DNA from: Thermococcus indicus
Lineage (GTDB): Archaea; Methanobacteriota_B; Thermococci; Thermococcales; Thermococcaceae
Assembly (NCBI RefSeq): GCF_006274605.1
Contig: NZ_CP040846.1
Location: forward strand, 1,557,041-1,621,040
Length of the DNA stretch: 64,000 nucleotides
Reading direction: 5' to 3'
The position numbers and the translations under genes are program-made. The notes beneath the pieces were generated by a model. It had not been told where the DNA came from. It was given only the letters and a program-made list of their open reading frames with translations, and did no database searches. Position 1 is the stretch's first letter. Every line of letters starts with the position of its first letter. Shown piece by piece: positions 1 through 9,427 of this stretch.

Positions 1-2112
1 TGGATAAAGGTTTTTGAAGGCCGGGTAAAGGTGGGGGAGAGTCTGGTTATCGGAAATTACACTATTGAGGTTACGCTGGAGAAACCCACCATGGAGCCGT
101 GTGCCATAGTTTACCGGGGGAAGGATATTCTCGACATAGCAAGGCAGTACGAAGTTAAAACCACAGGGGATCTAAGGGTCGTGGTGGGGAGCCACGACAG
201 CTCCCGCGATGATGTTCTGTTGCTGGTGTACTACAAATCCACTGAGGTTAGGGAGCTTAAACCTTCTCCGGGCGGGGTCTTCAGCGTGAATGGATACAGG
301 GTAAAGGTTGTATCCTCAGCCGAGAATGAGGTGGTTCTGGACATCAACGGAAGCCGTTTGAGCGTTGGTTCCAACTCCACCAGAACTTATGAATCGCTGG
401 CCTTCGCCTACAACAATTCAATACTTAAAGTGTACGCCGTGACTGTAAAACCCACCCTTGAAGCGAACGGGGATTACGAGGTTTACTATCCGTTCAACGA
501 GGTAACCCTTCCGCCCTCGGGAGAGGCGGACATTCCCATCACCGTTCACAATACCAGAAATGAAGAGCTCACGCTCCTCGTAAATGTTCTGGAGTTCCCG
601 AAGGGATGGAAAGTTACTGTTGTTGGGGGCAACGGCTATGCGGTTGGCTCCATCAACGTTCAGCCAGGAGGATCCACAACCCTCACCCTCCACGTTGAAG
701 TTCCGGATTCCTACGAGGGAACGGGAAGTGTGGTCGTAACAGTGGGGGACCATGTGGTAACCCTAAAGATTTCCGTCGTTGCGGAGGGCTCCCTGAAGGT
801 TGATGTCCCCGTAACCGTCGTGGAGGTGGAGGCCGGAGAGACCGTCGAGTTCCCTGTAAAAATCACCGGGGGAAAGGCTCAGCTGGTTAGCCTGAGCGTC
901 GACGGGATGCCATCTGGATGGAGCGCCTACTTCCTCTTGGGGGACAAGAGGGTCAGAACGCTGTCCCTGGACGGTGCCGTCCAGGTTTTCCTGGTGGTGG
1001 AAGTTCCCAGGAATGCGAGCGTTGGAAACCACTGGGTGGACTTTTCAGTTGGTGGAAACGAAAAACGCGTCGGAATCTACGTCTACAAAACCCACAGGGG
1101 AGAGCCGGGAGAAATCGAGGTAACGGTCAGGGACGAGGAAGGAAACGCCGTGAAAGGTGCGAAAATAGTGGCCGGTGACAAGAAGATTCTAACCGATGCC
1201 TACGGAAAAGCCAAGCTCAAAGTGCCTCCTGGGAAATACGAGCTGAGGGTGGAAAAGGAAGGCTACGAAGGCACCACCGAGGCGCTGAGCATTGACGATG
1301 GGGAGAAGAAAAGCCTTGAAGTGACCCTGACCAAGTTGCCCTACTACTTCCAGGTCGAGGGCGAGGGGGATACACTCACTGTCTCCACTGGATCCGTAGG
1401 CTCGTACTCGCTGACCATAAAGAATCTCGGAAAGAACGAGGATACCTACTCCTTATCGGTTAGGGGGCTTCCCGAGGAGTGGTCCGTCGAGTTTTACTAC
1501 GCCCAGAGTCCCGTTAGGAGTGTGAGGATAAATCCTGGGGAATCAAAGGACGTGACGCTGAGGATAATACCCCCTTACAACGCCCTCCCAGGCGACCACA
1601 ACCTCACCGTCGTCATCAGGGGTTCGGATGGCGAAAAGACGGTCGAGCTCCTTGTGAAGCTCATCGGTGAGTACGAATTCCACATGTACCCCGACAATCC
1701 AGTGGTGAGCATAAAAGCCGGGCGCGAGGGAGTCACGTACGTTTCGTTGGACAACACGGGCACTGCTCCAGTAACCAACGTGAAATTCGAGGTCAGCACT
1801 CCCCAGGGATGGGAGGTGAGGGTGGTTCCGGAGGTTGTTCCGGAGCTGGGCTCGATGTACATCAGTCGCCCAAGCGGTTCAGAGGTGATTTCGAGCACCC
1901 AGAGAATAACGCTCACCATAAAGGTTCCAAAAACGACACCCGCCGGGACGTATCAGATCACCATCACGGGCAAAGGAGATCAGGCGCAGGCCAGCACCCA
2001 GATAACGGTAAGGGTGACCCAGAGCTCAAAGTCCGCCTACATCGGAGTCCTGATACTCATCCTCACTTTCGGCGTCGTGATATGGATGATGAGGAGGGTC
2101 GGCAGGAGATGA
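1..2112 (+). CDS. NEW3/carboxypeptidase-regulatory-like domain membrane-anchored surface protein (5' end outside window)
   Basis: The frame is open from base 1, and the reading upstream of the first in-window start (GTG at 31) looks like continuous protein, so the gene most likely begins before the window. The body is a chain of beta-sandwich modules with NEW3-like phrases such as 'LTIKNLGKNEDTYSLSV' and 'IPITVHNTRNEELTLLV'. Between them, around residues 375-450, is a carboxypeptidase-regulatory-like repeat (GEIEVTVRDEEGNAVKGAKI). One hydrophobic helix and a basic tail (MMRRVGRR) close the protein, so it is probably extracytoplasmic with a C-terminal anchor. It overlaps the following ABC permease by ATGA, as is common for NEW3 proteins paired with ABC exporters. 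Exact function unknown. Confidence 0.8.
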   Translation, partial: WIKVFEGRVKVGESLVIGNYTIEVTLEKPTMEPCAIVYRGKDILDIARQYEVKTTGDLRVVVGSHDSSRDDVLLLVYYKSTEVRELKPSPGGVFSVNGYRVKVVSSAENEVVLDINGSRLSVGSNSTRTYESLAFAYNNSILKVYAVTVKPTLEANGDYEVYYPFNEVTLPPSGEADIPITVHNTRNEELTLLVNVLEFPKGWKVTVVGGNGYAVGSINVQPGGSTTLTLHVEVPDSYEGTGSVVVTVGDHVVTLKISVVAEGSLKVDVPVTVVEVEAGETVEFPVKITGGKAQLVSLSVDGMPSGWSAYFLLGDKRVRTLSLDGAVQVFLVVEVPRNASVGNHWVDFSVGGNEKRVGIYVYKTHRGEPGEIEVTVRDEEGNAVKGAKIVAGDKKILTDAYGKAKLKVPPGKYELRVEKEGYEGTTEALSIDDGEKKSLEVTLTKLPYYFQVEGEGDTLTVSTGSVGSYSLTIKNLGKNEDTYSLSVRGLPEEWSVEFYYAQSPVRSVRINPGESKDVTLRIIPPYNALPGDHNLTVVIRGSDGEKTVELLVKLIGEYEFHMYPDNPVVSIKAGREGVTYVSLDNTGTAPVTNVKFEVSTPQGWEVRVVPEVVPELGSMYISRPSGSEVISSTQRITLTIKVPKTTPAGTYQITITGKGDQAQASTQITVRVTQSSKSAYIGVLILILTFGVVIWMMRRVGRR

Positions 2113-3032
2113 GCGTCGTCAATATAGCCACAAAGGAGCTTTACACCGCCGTCAAGAGCAAACGTTTCGTTATTTTAATCTCCATATACGTCCTCTTTCT
2201 TCTTTTGCTGGCCTATTCAATCAAGGACGATGTGACGAGGTTCACCGAGCCTTCCGTCGGTTACAACAACCTGGGACTGTTTGGGGCTGGGGGCAACATG
2301 TACATGACCCCCCTATCGTTCATGCTCTCGGTGAACTTCACCTTCTTCACGATACTCGGCGCGATAATGGGGGCGGCCCTGGGGGCGGATGCAATCAACA
2401 GGGAACTGGAGACGGGAACGGTTCGCGTGTTGCTGGGCCATCCGGTTTACAGGGACGAGGTCATAAACGGGAAGTTCCTCGGCAATGCCATTCTCCTTTC
2501 CGTGGTCGTGTTCTCAGGTTACGTATTCACGGTGGCCTTTTTGATGATACTTGGCATTCCCCTGGACGGTGAATCCGTGTTCAGGGGTTTTCTGGCTTTT
2601 CTGGTCACGCTGATATACACCCTCGTGTTCCTGAGCTTCTCACTCCTCCTCTCGACGGTGTTCAGAAAGTCCGAGAGCTCCATGCTTGTGGCAATTGGAA
2701 CCGCCGTTTTCATGACGATGATATACGGCCTTCTGGTATCGCTGATCGCGGAACACCTCGCCGGGGAGATGCCCCCGTATGGAACCCCGGCTTTTGAGGC
2801 CTGGAAGGAGGGGGTAAAACTGTGGGAGGGGCGACTCCACTTCATAAACCCCGCCCACCATTACGCTTCCCTCATGATGGCAGTGTTCTCAGGCGACCCC
2901 GCCGCCAACTACTACACTCCCATGGGGGAGGCATTTGCACTCGCCATCAACAACCTGGCCATGCTGATGGTCTTTCTGCTTCTTCCCTTTGCAGTGGCGT
3001 ACGTCAGATTCATGACGCAGGATCTTCGTTAG
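2109..3032 (+). CDS. ABC-type transport system permease (ABC-2 family)
   Basis: The start at 2109 is the ATG that overlaps the previous stop (ATGA); the open frame further upstream is antisense-like and lacks protein character. The 307-residue product begins with a short cytosolic stretch (IATKELYTAVKSKRF) typical of ABC-2 permeases, followed by about six hydrophobic helices. A polar loop near the first third reads 'GADAINRELETGTVRVLLGHPV', the usual ABC-2 cytoplasmic loop before helix 3. The cognate ATPase is not in the window and would be expected upstream of base 1. Substrate unknown. It ends convergently with rtcB. Confidence 0.85.
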   Translation: MSVVNIATKELYTAVKSKRFVILISIYVLFLLLLAYSIKDDVTRFTEPSVGYNNLGLFGAGGNMYMTPLSFMLSVNFTFFTILGAIMGAALGADAINRELETGTVRVLLGHPVYRDEVINGKFLGNAILLSVVVFSGYVFTVAFLMILGIPLDGESVFRGFLAFLVTLIYTLVFLSFSLLLSTVFRKSESSMLVAIGTAVFMTMIYGLLVSLIAEHLAGEMPPYGTPAFEAWKEGVKLWEGRLHFINPAHHYASLMMAVFSGDPAANYYTPMGEAFALAINNLAMLMVFLLLPFAVAYVRFMTQDLR

Positions 3033-3102
3033 AACTCTGGAATTTCTACCTTTATTGCCTCAATAACGAAATTTGAACAGAGGAGAAACGTGAAATGGGG
3101 AA

Positions 3103-5916
3103 TCAGCCCTTGGCGACGCCCATCGGGCGCATCCTCGCGACGAGCTTAGCTATGCCGGCCCGGTGGACGACGTTGACGACGTTGTCAACGCTCTTGTAGG
3201 CTCCTGGAGCCTCCTCTGCGACGACCCTCAGTGAAGCCGCGCGGACGTAGATTCCCCTCTGGAGGAGCTCGTTTCTAAGCCTGTCACCACGGTACTGCCT
3301 GGTTGCGGCATGCCTGCTCATCAGCCTCCCCGCACCGTGGCAGGAGCTGCCGAAGGTCTCCTTCATCGAGCCCTCCGCACCGGCCAGGACGTAGCTCGCG
3401 GTTCCCATCGAGCCTGGAATCAGGACCGGCTGTCCGACGTCGCGGTAGGCCCTTGGAACGTCGGGGTGGCCGGCAGGGAATGCCCTCGTTGCTCCCTTCC
3501 TGTGGACGACCACCTTGACTTTCTTCCCATCGACCTCGTGCTCCTCGACCTTGGCTATGTTGTGGGCGACGTCGTAGACGATGCTCATCTCCATGTCTTC
3601 AGCCTTCCTCTTGAAGACCTCCTCGAAGCTCTCCCTGACCCAGTGGGTTATCATCTGCCTGTTGGCCCAGGCGAAGTTGGCCGCTGCCTTCATCGCGGAG
3701 AAATAGCGCTGTCCCTCTTCGGTCTGGAAGGGAACGCTCACGAGCTCACGGTCGGGCCACGGAACCCCGTACTTCCGGTTGGCCTTCTCCATTATCCTGA
3801 GGTAGTCGCTCGCCACCTGGTGGCCGAGGCCACGCGAACCTGTGTGAACCATGACAACGACCTGTCCCTCGTAGAGGCCGTAGGCTTTGGCTGTCTCCTC
3901 GTCGTAGATCTTATCAACGACCTGAACCTCGAGGAAGTGGTTTCCTGAGCCGAGGGAACCGAGCTGCGGAGCACCCCTCTGCTTCGCCTTCTGGCTAACG
4001 GCGTTGGGATCGGCGCCCTCCATCCTCCCGCCTTCCTCAAGGTGCTCGAGGTCCTCCTTCCATCCGTAGCCGTTGTCGACGGCCCACTTGGCTCCATCCG
4101 CCAAAACATCGTCGAGCTGGGTCCAGTGGAGCCTCACGCGCCCCTTGCTTCCAAGACCGCTCGGAACGTTCCTGAAGAGGGTATCGACGAGCTCCTTTAT
4201 CTTCGGCCTCACTTCCTTCTCGGTGAGGTTCGTTCTGATTAGGCGAACGCCGCAGTTGTGAACTACCACACCGTTGGCTATGAAGTTGTGGGCACCGTGA
4301 TAGACGCCGATATCGTAGAGCTTTTTGGAGTCGCTTTTTATCTTCCTAATTTCGATTACCCTATCAAGCACGAAGCCGCCTTCAAGCCCGTAGGTTTTGA
4401 GGAAACTCTCGAAGTCAGGTAGAAGTTCTCTCATCTTTCTGTTTCTCCGGACTAAGTTGCTCTCTGAGATGTTTTCTCCTATCACAATTTTTCTTCTCAA
4501 GTATTCCGCGAAAATCAGTGCGTAGGGTTTCTGGGCGGTGTATTCGTAGCCAATCTTGGATAGGAAGTTGTATATCTCTCTTGTGTTGGAGTATATTACA
4601 AGCCTGTACATTACCCGATTGCCGTATTCTTTGACTTTCCTTACATGCGAGGTAACCCCAAACTCTGCCAGCAGTTCTTTAATCGAATTCATGAACTTTA
4701 CAAGGCTTTCTTCAAGTTCCTTGGTCTTAACTGCGGTTAAGGATATAGAATTCGGAGTGTACTTGTAATCGCTGGATATTAATCTTGGCTTGCTTCCGTC
4801 CGCGCCGAAAAGTCCTGCCAAGAAGTTCCGCTTAATCCATTTGGGAGCCTTTTTAACCCACTCTGGGACGTCGAAGTCAACATCAGTTTTCTTGCCCACA
4901 GGGGCACCCAGCTTGATAAGAAGCTTTGAAAACGCCTTTGATGTAACCTTTATTGAGTACTCAGTTCCTGTGGTCTCAAACTCCCCCCATGCAGTCTTGA
5001 TGTTTTCCTTTCTGGTTCTCTTGTAAACTCTGGATGCCTTGATGTTAAAGTAGAACTCAAGATCCTTCCTAAGGGCCTCCAGCCCTTCCTCGTCTCCGTA
5101 GAAGACTGTGACTATCCTTTCCCTTCCATTTTTCTCACGATAAATGTCAAAGGATCCATCACCTATAAAGTATCCCAGTATCCTCGCCAGAATACCTATC
5201 CTTGGGTCGTCCATCCTCAGTGGAAGAAGTTCCCTCTCTTCCAAGTACCTAACCAGCTGCCTGCCCTCGTTTTTGAAATCTTCGTGAGTTAAAAGAACCC
5301 TTGGTTCTGGTTCTTCGTACTCGACTCCTTCGAATGGATAGACTGCTACCAAATCACCGGGCTTTAAGTCCTCTGCCTTTATGTAACCATTCTCAGTAAG
5401 TATAGGGTGGTCTCCTGAGGCCTTAAGAACCCTCCCACTTGCGAGTTTTATTTCATATATCTCCTCGTCGCTATCCCTTTCCGCGACCAACATTATTCTG
5501 GAGTGGTCGTTGTGGCCTTCTTTTGCGTCGTAAACCTTTAGTGGAACCCTTTTGAATGATTCGGGAAGATCCTTTACCTGAATCTTGAACCCCAAATCAC
5601 TTATGACCTCGGTTTCTTCATGGAGACAATTCACATCGTATCCCACACCCCCGGGGCTTATGACGCCCTCTTTCGCGTCAAATGCCGCCACTCCCCCAAT
5701 CGGGAAGCCGTAGCCCTGGTGACCGTCGGGCATGACGATGGAGTACTTGTAGATGCCTGGGAGCATCGAAACGTTCGCTGCCTGCTCAAGGGTTCTGTCT
5801 CCCCTCATCTTCTCTATCAGCTGGTCGTCAGCGTAAACCCTTCCCGGAACCCTCATACGCTTGTCGAACTTGGGAATCTCCCAGCGTATTTTATCTATCC
5901 TCTTCAGCGGCACCAT
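3103..5916 (-). CDS. rtcB: RNA-splicing ligase RtcB, intein-containing precursor
   Basis: RtcB joins 2',3'-cyclic phosphate and 5'-OH RNA ends using GTP and Mn2+, and completes tRNA splicing in archaea. The 937-residue precursor holds an N-extein of 96 residues, a 458-residue intein, and a C-extein starting [18 protein letters not shown]. Mature RtcB would be 479 residues, the usual size. Signature stretches include [37 protein letters not shown] and SSCHGAGR, the last holding the histidine guanylylated during catalysis. The first C-extein residue is the Mn-binding cysteine, so ligase activity needs splicing. A GGAGGTGGG site precedes the start. The archease gene, encoding the RtcB activator, lies three genes upstream on the same strand. 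Confidence 0.95.
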   Translation of the reverse strand: MVPLKRIDKIRWEIPKFDKRMRVPGRVYADDQLIEKMRGDRTLEQAANVSMLPGIYKYSIVMPDGHQGYGFPIGGVAAFDAKEGVISPGGVGYDVNCLHEETEVISDLGFKIQVKDLPESFKRVPLKVYDAKEGHNDHSRIMLVAERDSDEEIYEIKLASGRVLKASGDHPILTENGYIKAEDLKPGDLVAVYPFEGVEYEEPEPRVLLTHEDFKNEGRQLVRYLEERELLPLRMDDPRIGILARILGYFIGDGSFDIYREKNGRERIVTVFYGDEEGLEALRKDLEFYFNIKASRVYKRTRKENIKTAWGEFETTGTEYSIKVTSKAFSKLLIKLGAPVGKKTDVDFDVPEWVKKAPKWIKRNFLAGLFGADGSKPRLISSDYKYTPNSISLTAVKTKELEESLVKFMNSIKELLAEFGVTSHVRKVKEYGNRVMYRLVIYSNTREIYNFLSKIGYEYTAQKPYALIFAEYLRRKIVIGENISESNLVRRNRKMRELLPDFESFLKTYGLEGGFVLDRVIEIRKIKSDSKKLYDIGVYHGAHNFIANGVVVHNCGVRLIRTNLTEKEVRPKIKELVDTLFRNVPSGLGSKGRVRLHWTQLDDVLADGAKWAVDNGYGWKEDLEHLEEGGRMEGADPNAVSQKAKQRGAPQLGSLGSGNHFLEVQVVDKIYDEETAKAYGLYEGQVVVMVHTGSRGLGHQVASDYLRIMEKANRKYGVPWPDRELVSVPFQTEEGQRYFSAMKAAANFAWANRQMITHWVRESFEEVFKRKAEDMEMSIVYDVAHNIAKVEEHEVDGKKVKVVVHRKGATRAFPAGHPDVPRAYRDVGQPVLIPGSMGTASYVLAGAEGSMKETFGSSCHGAGRLMSRHAATRQYRGDRLRNELLQRGIYVRAASLRVVAEEAPGAYKSVDNVVNVVHRAGIAKLVARMRPMGVAKG
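4255..5628 (-). other. Intein with LAGLIDADG homing endonuclease, inside rtcB
   Basis: The insert begins at a Cys codon (TGT, 5626-5628) reading [14 protein letters not shown] and ends with ...IANGVVVHN (AAC at 4255-4257) before Cys+1. Block B is seen as SGDHPILT, and block F/G as [22 protein letters not shown]-like sequence. Two dodecapeptide motifs, [11 protein letters not shown] and [11 protein letters not shown], mark a LAGLIDADG endonuclease. All splicing residues (Cys1, block B His, penultimate His, terminal Asn, Cys+1) look intact. The insertion point, just before the catalytic metal-binding Cys, matches the known RtcB intein site of Pyrococcus. Confidence 0.93.
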
Positions 5917-5952
5917 CCTCCCACCTCCTGTTTAGATTACCCTAACGTTATT

Positions 5953-6417
5953 TTAAGCTTTCGCGGGGTCTTCGAGCTTCAGCCTCCTCTCCTTCGGCAC
6001 GTAGTTGATGAGCCTGCCTTCCTTGGCCTTGGCCGAGCCGAGGTAGTAGGAGCGCCACTTGACTATCACCCATCCGTGAAGGTTCTTATCATCGATCTCC
6101 ACGCTCTCGCCGGCCAGATACCGCTTGGCACTCCCGTCGTCCAGCTCAACGACGTTCTTTGTGGCCTTCGGCCCAACGAGGAAGGAGCCTTCGATGCTCA
6201 GCCTTATCCCGTCGCTCTCCACCCTGCCGAAGTACACCCCGTTTCTGTCGGGGCCCCTGATTTCAAGGGAGCAGGGCTTCCATGCGTAGACCTTGTGGTA
6301 CCTCCCTCGTATCTCATAGCGGAGATCCGGCGCATAGCCGTAGTTCTCGATTAGGAGCCTTTTGACGAGTTCGGCGTCATTCGTCTGCCCTATCTCCGCC
6401 CTCGGATTGTCACTCAT
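5953..6417 (-). CDS. PUA-like RNA-binding protein related to the NOL1/NOP2/RsmF C-terminal domain
   Basis: The 154-residue product starts at the ATG overlapping the stop of the upstream methyltransferase gene (ATGA), so the two are translationally coupled. The C-terminal half (GWVIVKWRSYYLGSAKAKEGRLINYVPKERR) resembles the closing PUA-like domain of RsmF/NOP2 methyltransferases, where a 'lG.gK..gg.lkN..Pk.lR' pattern is common. I infer it acts as a detached RNA-binding subunit for the neighbouring methyltransferase. No catalytic motif is visible. The assignment rests on similarity recalled by eye, so the family call is moderate. Confidence 0.65.
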   Translation of the reverse strand: MSDNPRAEIGQTNDAELVKRLLIENYGYAPDLRYEIRGRYHKVYAWKPCSLEIRGPDRNGVYFGRVESDGIRLSIEGSFLVGPKATKNVVELDDGSAKRYLAGESVEIDDKNLHGWVIVKWRSYYLGSAKAKEGRLINYVPKERRLKLEDPAKA

Positions 6418-7349
6418 GCTCCTCCCTCCGGCTTTGCAATCTTTGCGATGAAAAACGCCTCGGTGTCGTTGTCGTTGGGATGAATCCTCAGGGCCTTTCT
6501 CAGCTCCTCCGAGTAAGTTCTCCCCTCCCACTCAAGAACCGGCTCGCTGGTCTTCACGGGCAGGTCTATACGCTCGAGCCTCGCGTCGGTCTTCCGGAGC
6601 AGGTAATCGACGACCTCCTCGTTCTCTATGGGGTCTATGGTGCAGGTGGAGTAAACCAGCGTTCCACCGGGCTTGAGCGCCCTATAAGCCGCCATGATGA
6701 GCCTCTTCTGGATGTTCATGTACCTGACAACCTCTTTCATGCGCCACTCCGTCAGGAACCTCCATTTCTTCCGTATCATGCCAACCGAAGAGCACGGGGC
6801 ATCCAGCAGGATCCTGTCAAAGCGGTTCTCAAAGCGGGCAAAGTAAACGCCGTCCTTCACACTCACCCGGGTGTTCAGAACCCCCATCCTGTTGAGGTTC
6901 GCTATGAGAACGTTCGCCCTGCTTATTTTGGGGTCGTTGGCAATTATGCAGCCCTCGTTATTCATGTACTGGGCCATCTGGCCCGTCTTCGAGCCCGGCG
7001 CGGCGGCCATGTCGAGAACCAGCTCACCAGGTTTGGGGCCGAGGACGACGGGGGGTATCATGGAGCTCGCTTCCTGACCGAAGACGAGGCCCAAACTGTG
7101 CTCCGGCACCTTCGCGAGGTTGTCAACGTTGATGAAAAAGCCCTCGCGGACCCAGGGAATTTGCTGGAGTTCAAACTCCTCCTCAAGCCTCTCAACCACC
7201 ACTTCAAGCGGTGCCTTGAGGGTGTTCACCCTTATGCTCTGCCGCAGGGGTCGGATTATGAACTCCCAGAACTCATCGGTGTCTTCGAGCATCGAATAGC
7301 GCTCGTAAAAGGCGGGATTGGTCTCCTTAATCCTGTCCCTCGCGCTCAT
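6414..7349 (-). CDS. RsmB/NOP-family SAM-dependent RNA m5C methyltransferase (Trm4-like)
   Basis: 311 residues. The SAM-binding motif I is LDMAAAPGSKTGQM (about 112-125). The two cysteines of this family are present in LLDAPCSSVGM (C186) and YSTCTIDPIENEE (C236, the expected nucleophile). The enzyme should methylate cytosine C5 in RNA; the Pyrococcus homologue next to archease is a tRNA m5C methyltransferase whose specificity is improved by archease. The start is 9 bases after the archease stop with GAGGTGG just upstream, so it sits in one operon with archease and the PUA-like protein. Substrate (tRNA versus rRNA) is inferred. Confidence 0.9.
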   Translation of the reverse strand: MSARDRIKETNPAFYERYSMLEDTDEFWEFIIRPLRQSIRVNTLKAPLEVVVERLEEEFELQQIPWVREGFFINVDNLAKVPEHSLGLVFGQEASSMIPPVVLGPKPGELVLDMAAAPGSKTGQMAQYMNNEGCIIANDPKISRANVLIANLNRMGVLNTRVSVKDGVYFARFENRFDRILLDAPCSSVGMIRKKWRFLTEWRMKEVVRYMNIQKRLIMAAYRALKPGGTLVYSTCTIDPIENEEVVDYLLRKTDARLERIDLPVKTSEPVLEWEGRTYSEELRKALRIHPNDNDTEAFFIAKIAKPEGGA

Positions 7350-7358
7350 GGAACCACC

Positions 7359-7787
7359 TCAGATGTCCGGAACCAGCTGCGCCATCCATCTCCCGTCCGG
7401 CAATTGCTCTATCCTCATCTCGTGGTAGGTTATCGCCTTCACCTCTTCCTTCGGCCCATGCTTCTCGTAGTCGAGAACCTCGCCGCAGGCCTTCGCCCTG
7501 AGCCGGTAGCCTTCCTCGGTCTTCTCTATCTCGACGTCAACGTCCCCGAAGACAAGCCCCTCCATGTCATGGAGAACCAGGAGCTCCTCAAGGAAGTTGT
7601 AGAGGAGCGCCATCAAGTCTTCGCCCTCAACTTCCACCTCGCGACATTCTCTGCTCTCGACCTTTTTCACGTCAACCATCACGTCAAAGAGCGCCAGGGC
7701 AACCGCTTCAAATGCCCCCTCGAGGCTCTCGCCGTAGCCGCGGATGCCCACATCGGCCGTGTGCTCGTAGTGCTCCCACTTTCTCAT
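7359..7787 (-). CDS. Archease
   Basis: 142 residues with the typical archease opening ([13 protein letters not shown]) and the closing segments [14 protein letters not shown] and WMAQLVPDI. Archease is a small metal-binding protein that stimulates RtcB guanylylation and turnover, and in Pyrococcus also assists the adjacent tRNA m5C methyltransferase. The conserved acidic residue of the HTADVG motif is present. Its ATG overlaps the stop of vapC (ATGA). Both known clients, RtcB and the Trm4-like enzyme, are encoded within 4.5 kb on the same strand. Confidence 0.95.
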   Translation of the reverse strand: MRKWEHYEHTADVGIRGYGESLEGAFEAVALALFDVMVDVKKVESRECREVEVEGEDLMALLYNFLEELLVLHDMEGLVFGDVDVEIEKTEEGYRLRAKACGEVLDYEKHGPKEEVKAITYHEMRIEQLPDGRWMAQLVPDI

Positions 7788-8251
7788 GTCCTCCCCCCCA
7801 CGAGAAGTATTGAGTTCAAACCCTCTTTAACCGCCGCTTCATGAAGCCTCTTATCTGCGGTGTAGAAGCTCTCGGCTCCCACGTACTTTGCGGACACTAT
7901 CTGCAGGGCGTCGGCTTGGTACAGGTGGTGCCTTTCAATCAACTCCCACGCATCGGCCAAGAGCAGGGAATGAACGGGGACGACCTCCAGGACACCTAAC
8001 CTCGTGAACCTCTTTACCTCGGCCAGAAAACCCCTCTTCAGAAAGTCAAAGTCCTCCCAGCTGAGATGACCCCTCCTCATCTTCTTGTCGAGTATCCCGA
8101 TTACCTCCCCAATGTTCCAGAAGCTGAATGCCAGCTTCACCTCACCCCTGTAGGCGTCCCTGAAGGCTTTCCTCACGACGTCGCTTCCCTCTTCGTTCAG
8201 GTACCTCTTCAGGATTGCGCTACTGTCCAAGTAAACGCTCTTCCCGGTCAT
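7784..8251 (-). CDS. vapC: VapC-type PIN-domain toxin ribonuclease
   Basis: 155 residues with the PIN start [13 protein letters not shown] (first catalytic Asp near residue 9), a central acidic position in FWNIGEVIG, and a C-terminal acidic cluster ([15 protein letters not shown] ... SFYTADKRL). VapC toxins cut RNA and are held inactive by VapB. The gene overlaps its antitoxin by 32 bases and overlaps the archease start by ATGA, so toxin transcription could read into the archease operon. Confidence 0.88.
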   Translation of the reverse strand: MTGKSVYLDSSAILKRYLNEEGSDVVRKAFRDAYRGEVKLAFSFWNIGEVIGILDKKMRRGHLSWEDFDFLKRGFLAEVKRFTRLGVLEVVPVHSLLLADAWELIERHHLYQADALQIVSAKYVGAESFYTADKRLHEAAVKEGLNSILLVGGRT

Positions 8252-8480
8252 CTCTCATCTCCCTCAGGAGCTTTTCACTGCTCTCTCCCCCCACGTCGAG
8301 TGGCTCGAACCACAGTGGGATTTCGGAGTCGTCAATGTCCCTCAGAACCTCGTTTATGAGGTAGTTCATCAGCGCCTCCTCCAGCAATTTGCTGACCTCG
8401 CTTCCCTCCCTGATTGCCAGCTCCTTGAACTCCCTCCACAGTTCTTCATCGACGTAAACGCTCGTCTTGACCTTGCCCAT
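8220..8480 (-). CDS. vapB: VapB-type ribbon-helix-helix antitoxin
   Basis: 86 residues. The N-terminus (VKTSVYVDEELWREFKELAIREGSEVSKLLEEALMNYL) has the strand-helix-helix layout of RHH DNA-binding antitoxins. The acidic C-terminal tail would wrap VapC. It lies directly before vapC with overlapping frames. A TATA box and a perfect palindrome just upstream fit autorepression. Confidence 0.85.
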   Translation of the reverse strand: MGKVKTSVYVDEELWREFKELAIREGSEVSKLLEEALMNYLINEVLRDIDDSEIPLWFEPLDVGGESSEKLLREMRDDREERLLGQ

Positions 8481-8493
8481 GCCACCACCTGTA

Positions 8494-8520
8494 GGTAATT
8501 ACCGACGTTGGTATATAACC
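8494..8520 (-). promoter_or_regulatory. vapBC promoter with GGTAATTACC operator-like palindrome
   Basis: Read on the minus strand, GTTATATACC (about 8511-8520) is a TATA box about 35 bases from the vapB start. The perfect 10-bp palindrome GGTAATTACC (8494-8503) lies between the box and the start, over the expected transcription start. A repressor bound there would block initiation; VapB is the obvious candidate by analogy with other RHH antitoxins. Confidence 0.55.
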
Positions 8521-8569
8521 CTATCGAAACCGTTAATTAGATTGCCGCCCGAGTGTCCACGGTGGTGTT

Positions 8570-9427
8570 ATGAGGGAGGTAACGCCGAGGAAGATCCGGG
8601 AGATGAAGGGAAAGGAAAGGATCACGATGGTGACGGCTTATGATTACCCTTCTGCGCTTTTAGCCGATAAAGCAGGGATTGATATCGTGTTCGTTGGGGA
8701 TTCTATGGCTATGGTGGTTTATGGTGGGGAGAACACGCTAAATCTCTCCATAGACACGGTTGCCATCCACACGAAGGCTGTGGCAAGGGCCGTTAGGCGG
8801 GCGCTTGTTTTGGCGGACATGCCCTTTGCAAGCTATGAAATCAGCGTGGAGGATGGGGTTAGAAACGCCGTTAAGCTGATACAAGCTGGAGCCGACGCCG
8901 TCAAAATCGAAGGTGGCGCTGACCACGAGAGGCTCGTGAAGAAGCTCGTCCGCATGGGGATACCGGTAATGGGTCACACCGGCCTAACGCCGCAGCGTTA
9001 TCTCAGGCTCGGTGGGTACAGGCTCGTCGGTGAGACGGAAGAGGAGATAGAAGAGATCCTCCGCGACGCGAAGGCCCTGGAGCGTGCAGGAGCTTTCGCC
9101 GTTGTCCTTGAGTTCGTTTTGGCGGACGTTGCAAAGCTCGTAACGGAGGAGGTTTCGATCCCAACGATAGGTATCGGAGCCGGTCCCTACGTGGATGGAC
9201 AGGTCCTAGTCTGGCACGACCTGCTCGGCATCTACGAGCGCTCGCCTCCATTCGCAAAGCGCTACGTCGATTTAAGGGGGATGATCCTGCTGGCCCTCGA
9301 GAACTACCGTGATGAAGTTAAGAGCGGTGCCTTCCCGTCTGGCGAGCACTACTGGGAGTTCCTCGATAAGGATGACTTCAGGAAAAAGGCCGCGCGTGCC
9401 CTGGAGAAACTAAGCGAGGAGGATTGA
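8570..9427 (+). CDS. panB: 3-methyl-2-oxobutanoate hydroxymethyltransferase (ketopantoate hydroxymethyltransferase)
   Basis: 285 residues, the family's normal length. Typical PanB segments are [57 protein letters not shown] and [16 protein letters not shown]. The enzyme adds a hydroxymethyl group from methylene-tetrahydro(methano)pterin to 2-oxoisovalerate, the first committed step to pantothenate and CoA. The next gene begins immediately after its stop (TGAATG), so they are likely cotranscribed. Confidence 0.95.
   Translation: MREVTPRKIREMKGKERITMVTAYDYPSALLADKAGIDIVFVGDSMAMVVYGGENTLNLSIDTVAIHTKAVARAVRRALVLADMPFASYEISVEDGVRNAVKLIQAGADAVKIEGGADHERLVKKLVRMGIPVMGHTGLTPQRYLRLGGYRLVGETEEEIEEILRDAKALERAGAFAVVLEFVLADVAKLVTEEVSIPTIGIGAGPYVDGQVLVWHDLLGIYERSPPFAKRYVDLRGMILLALENYRDEVKSGAFPSGEHYWEFLDKDDFRKKAARALEKLSEED

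Noticed and set aside
5620-6354. 244-codon open frame on the plus strand
   Set aside because: Antisense to rtcB and the PUA-like gene; not protein-like.
6480-7844. 454-codon open frame on the plus strand
   Set aside because: Antisense to the methyltransferase and archease genes; no recognisable domain.
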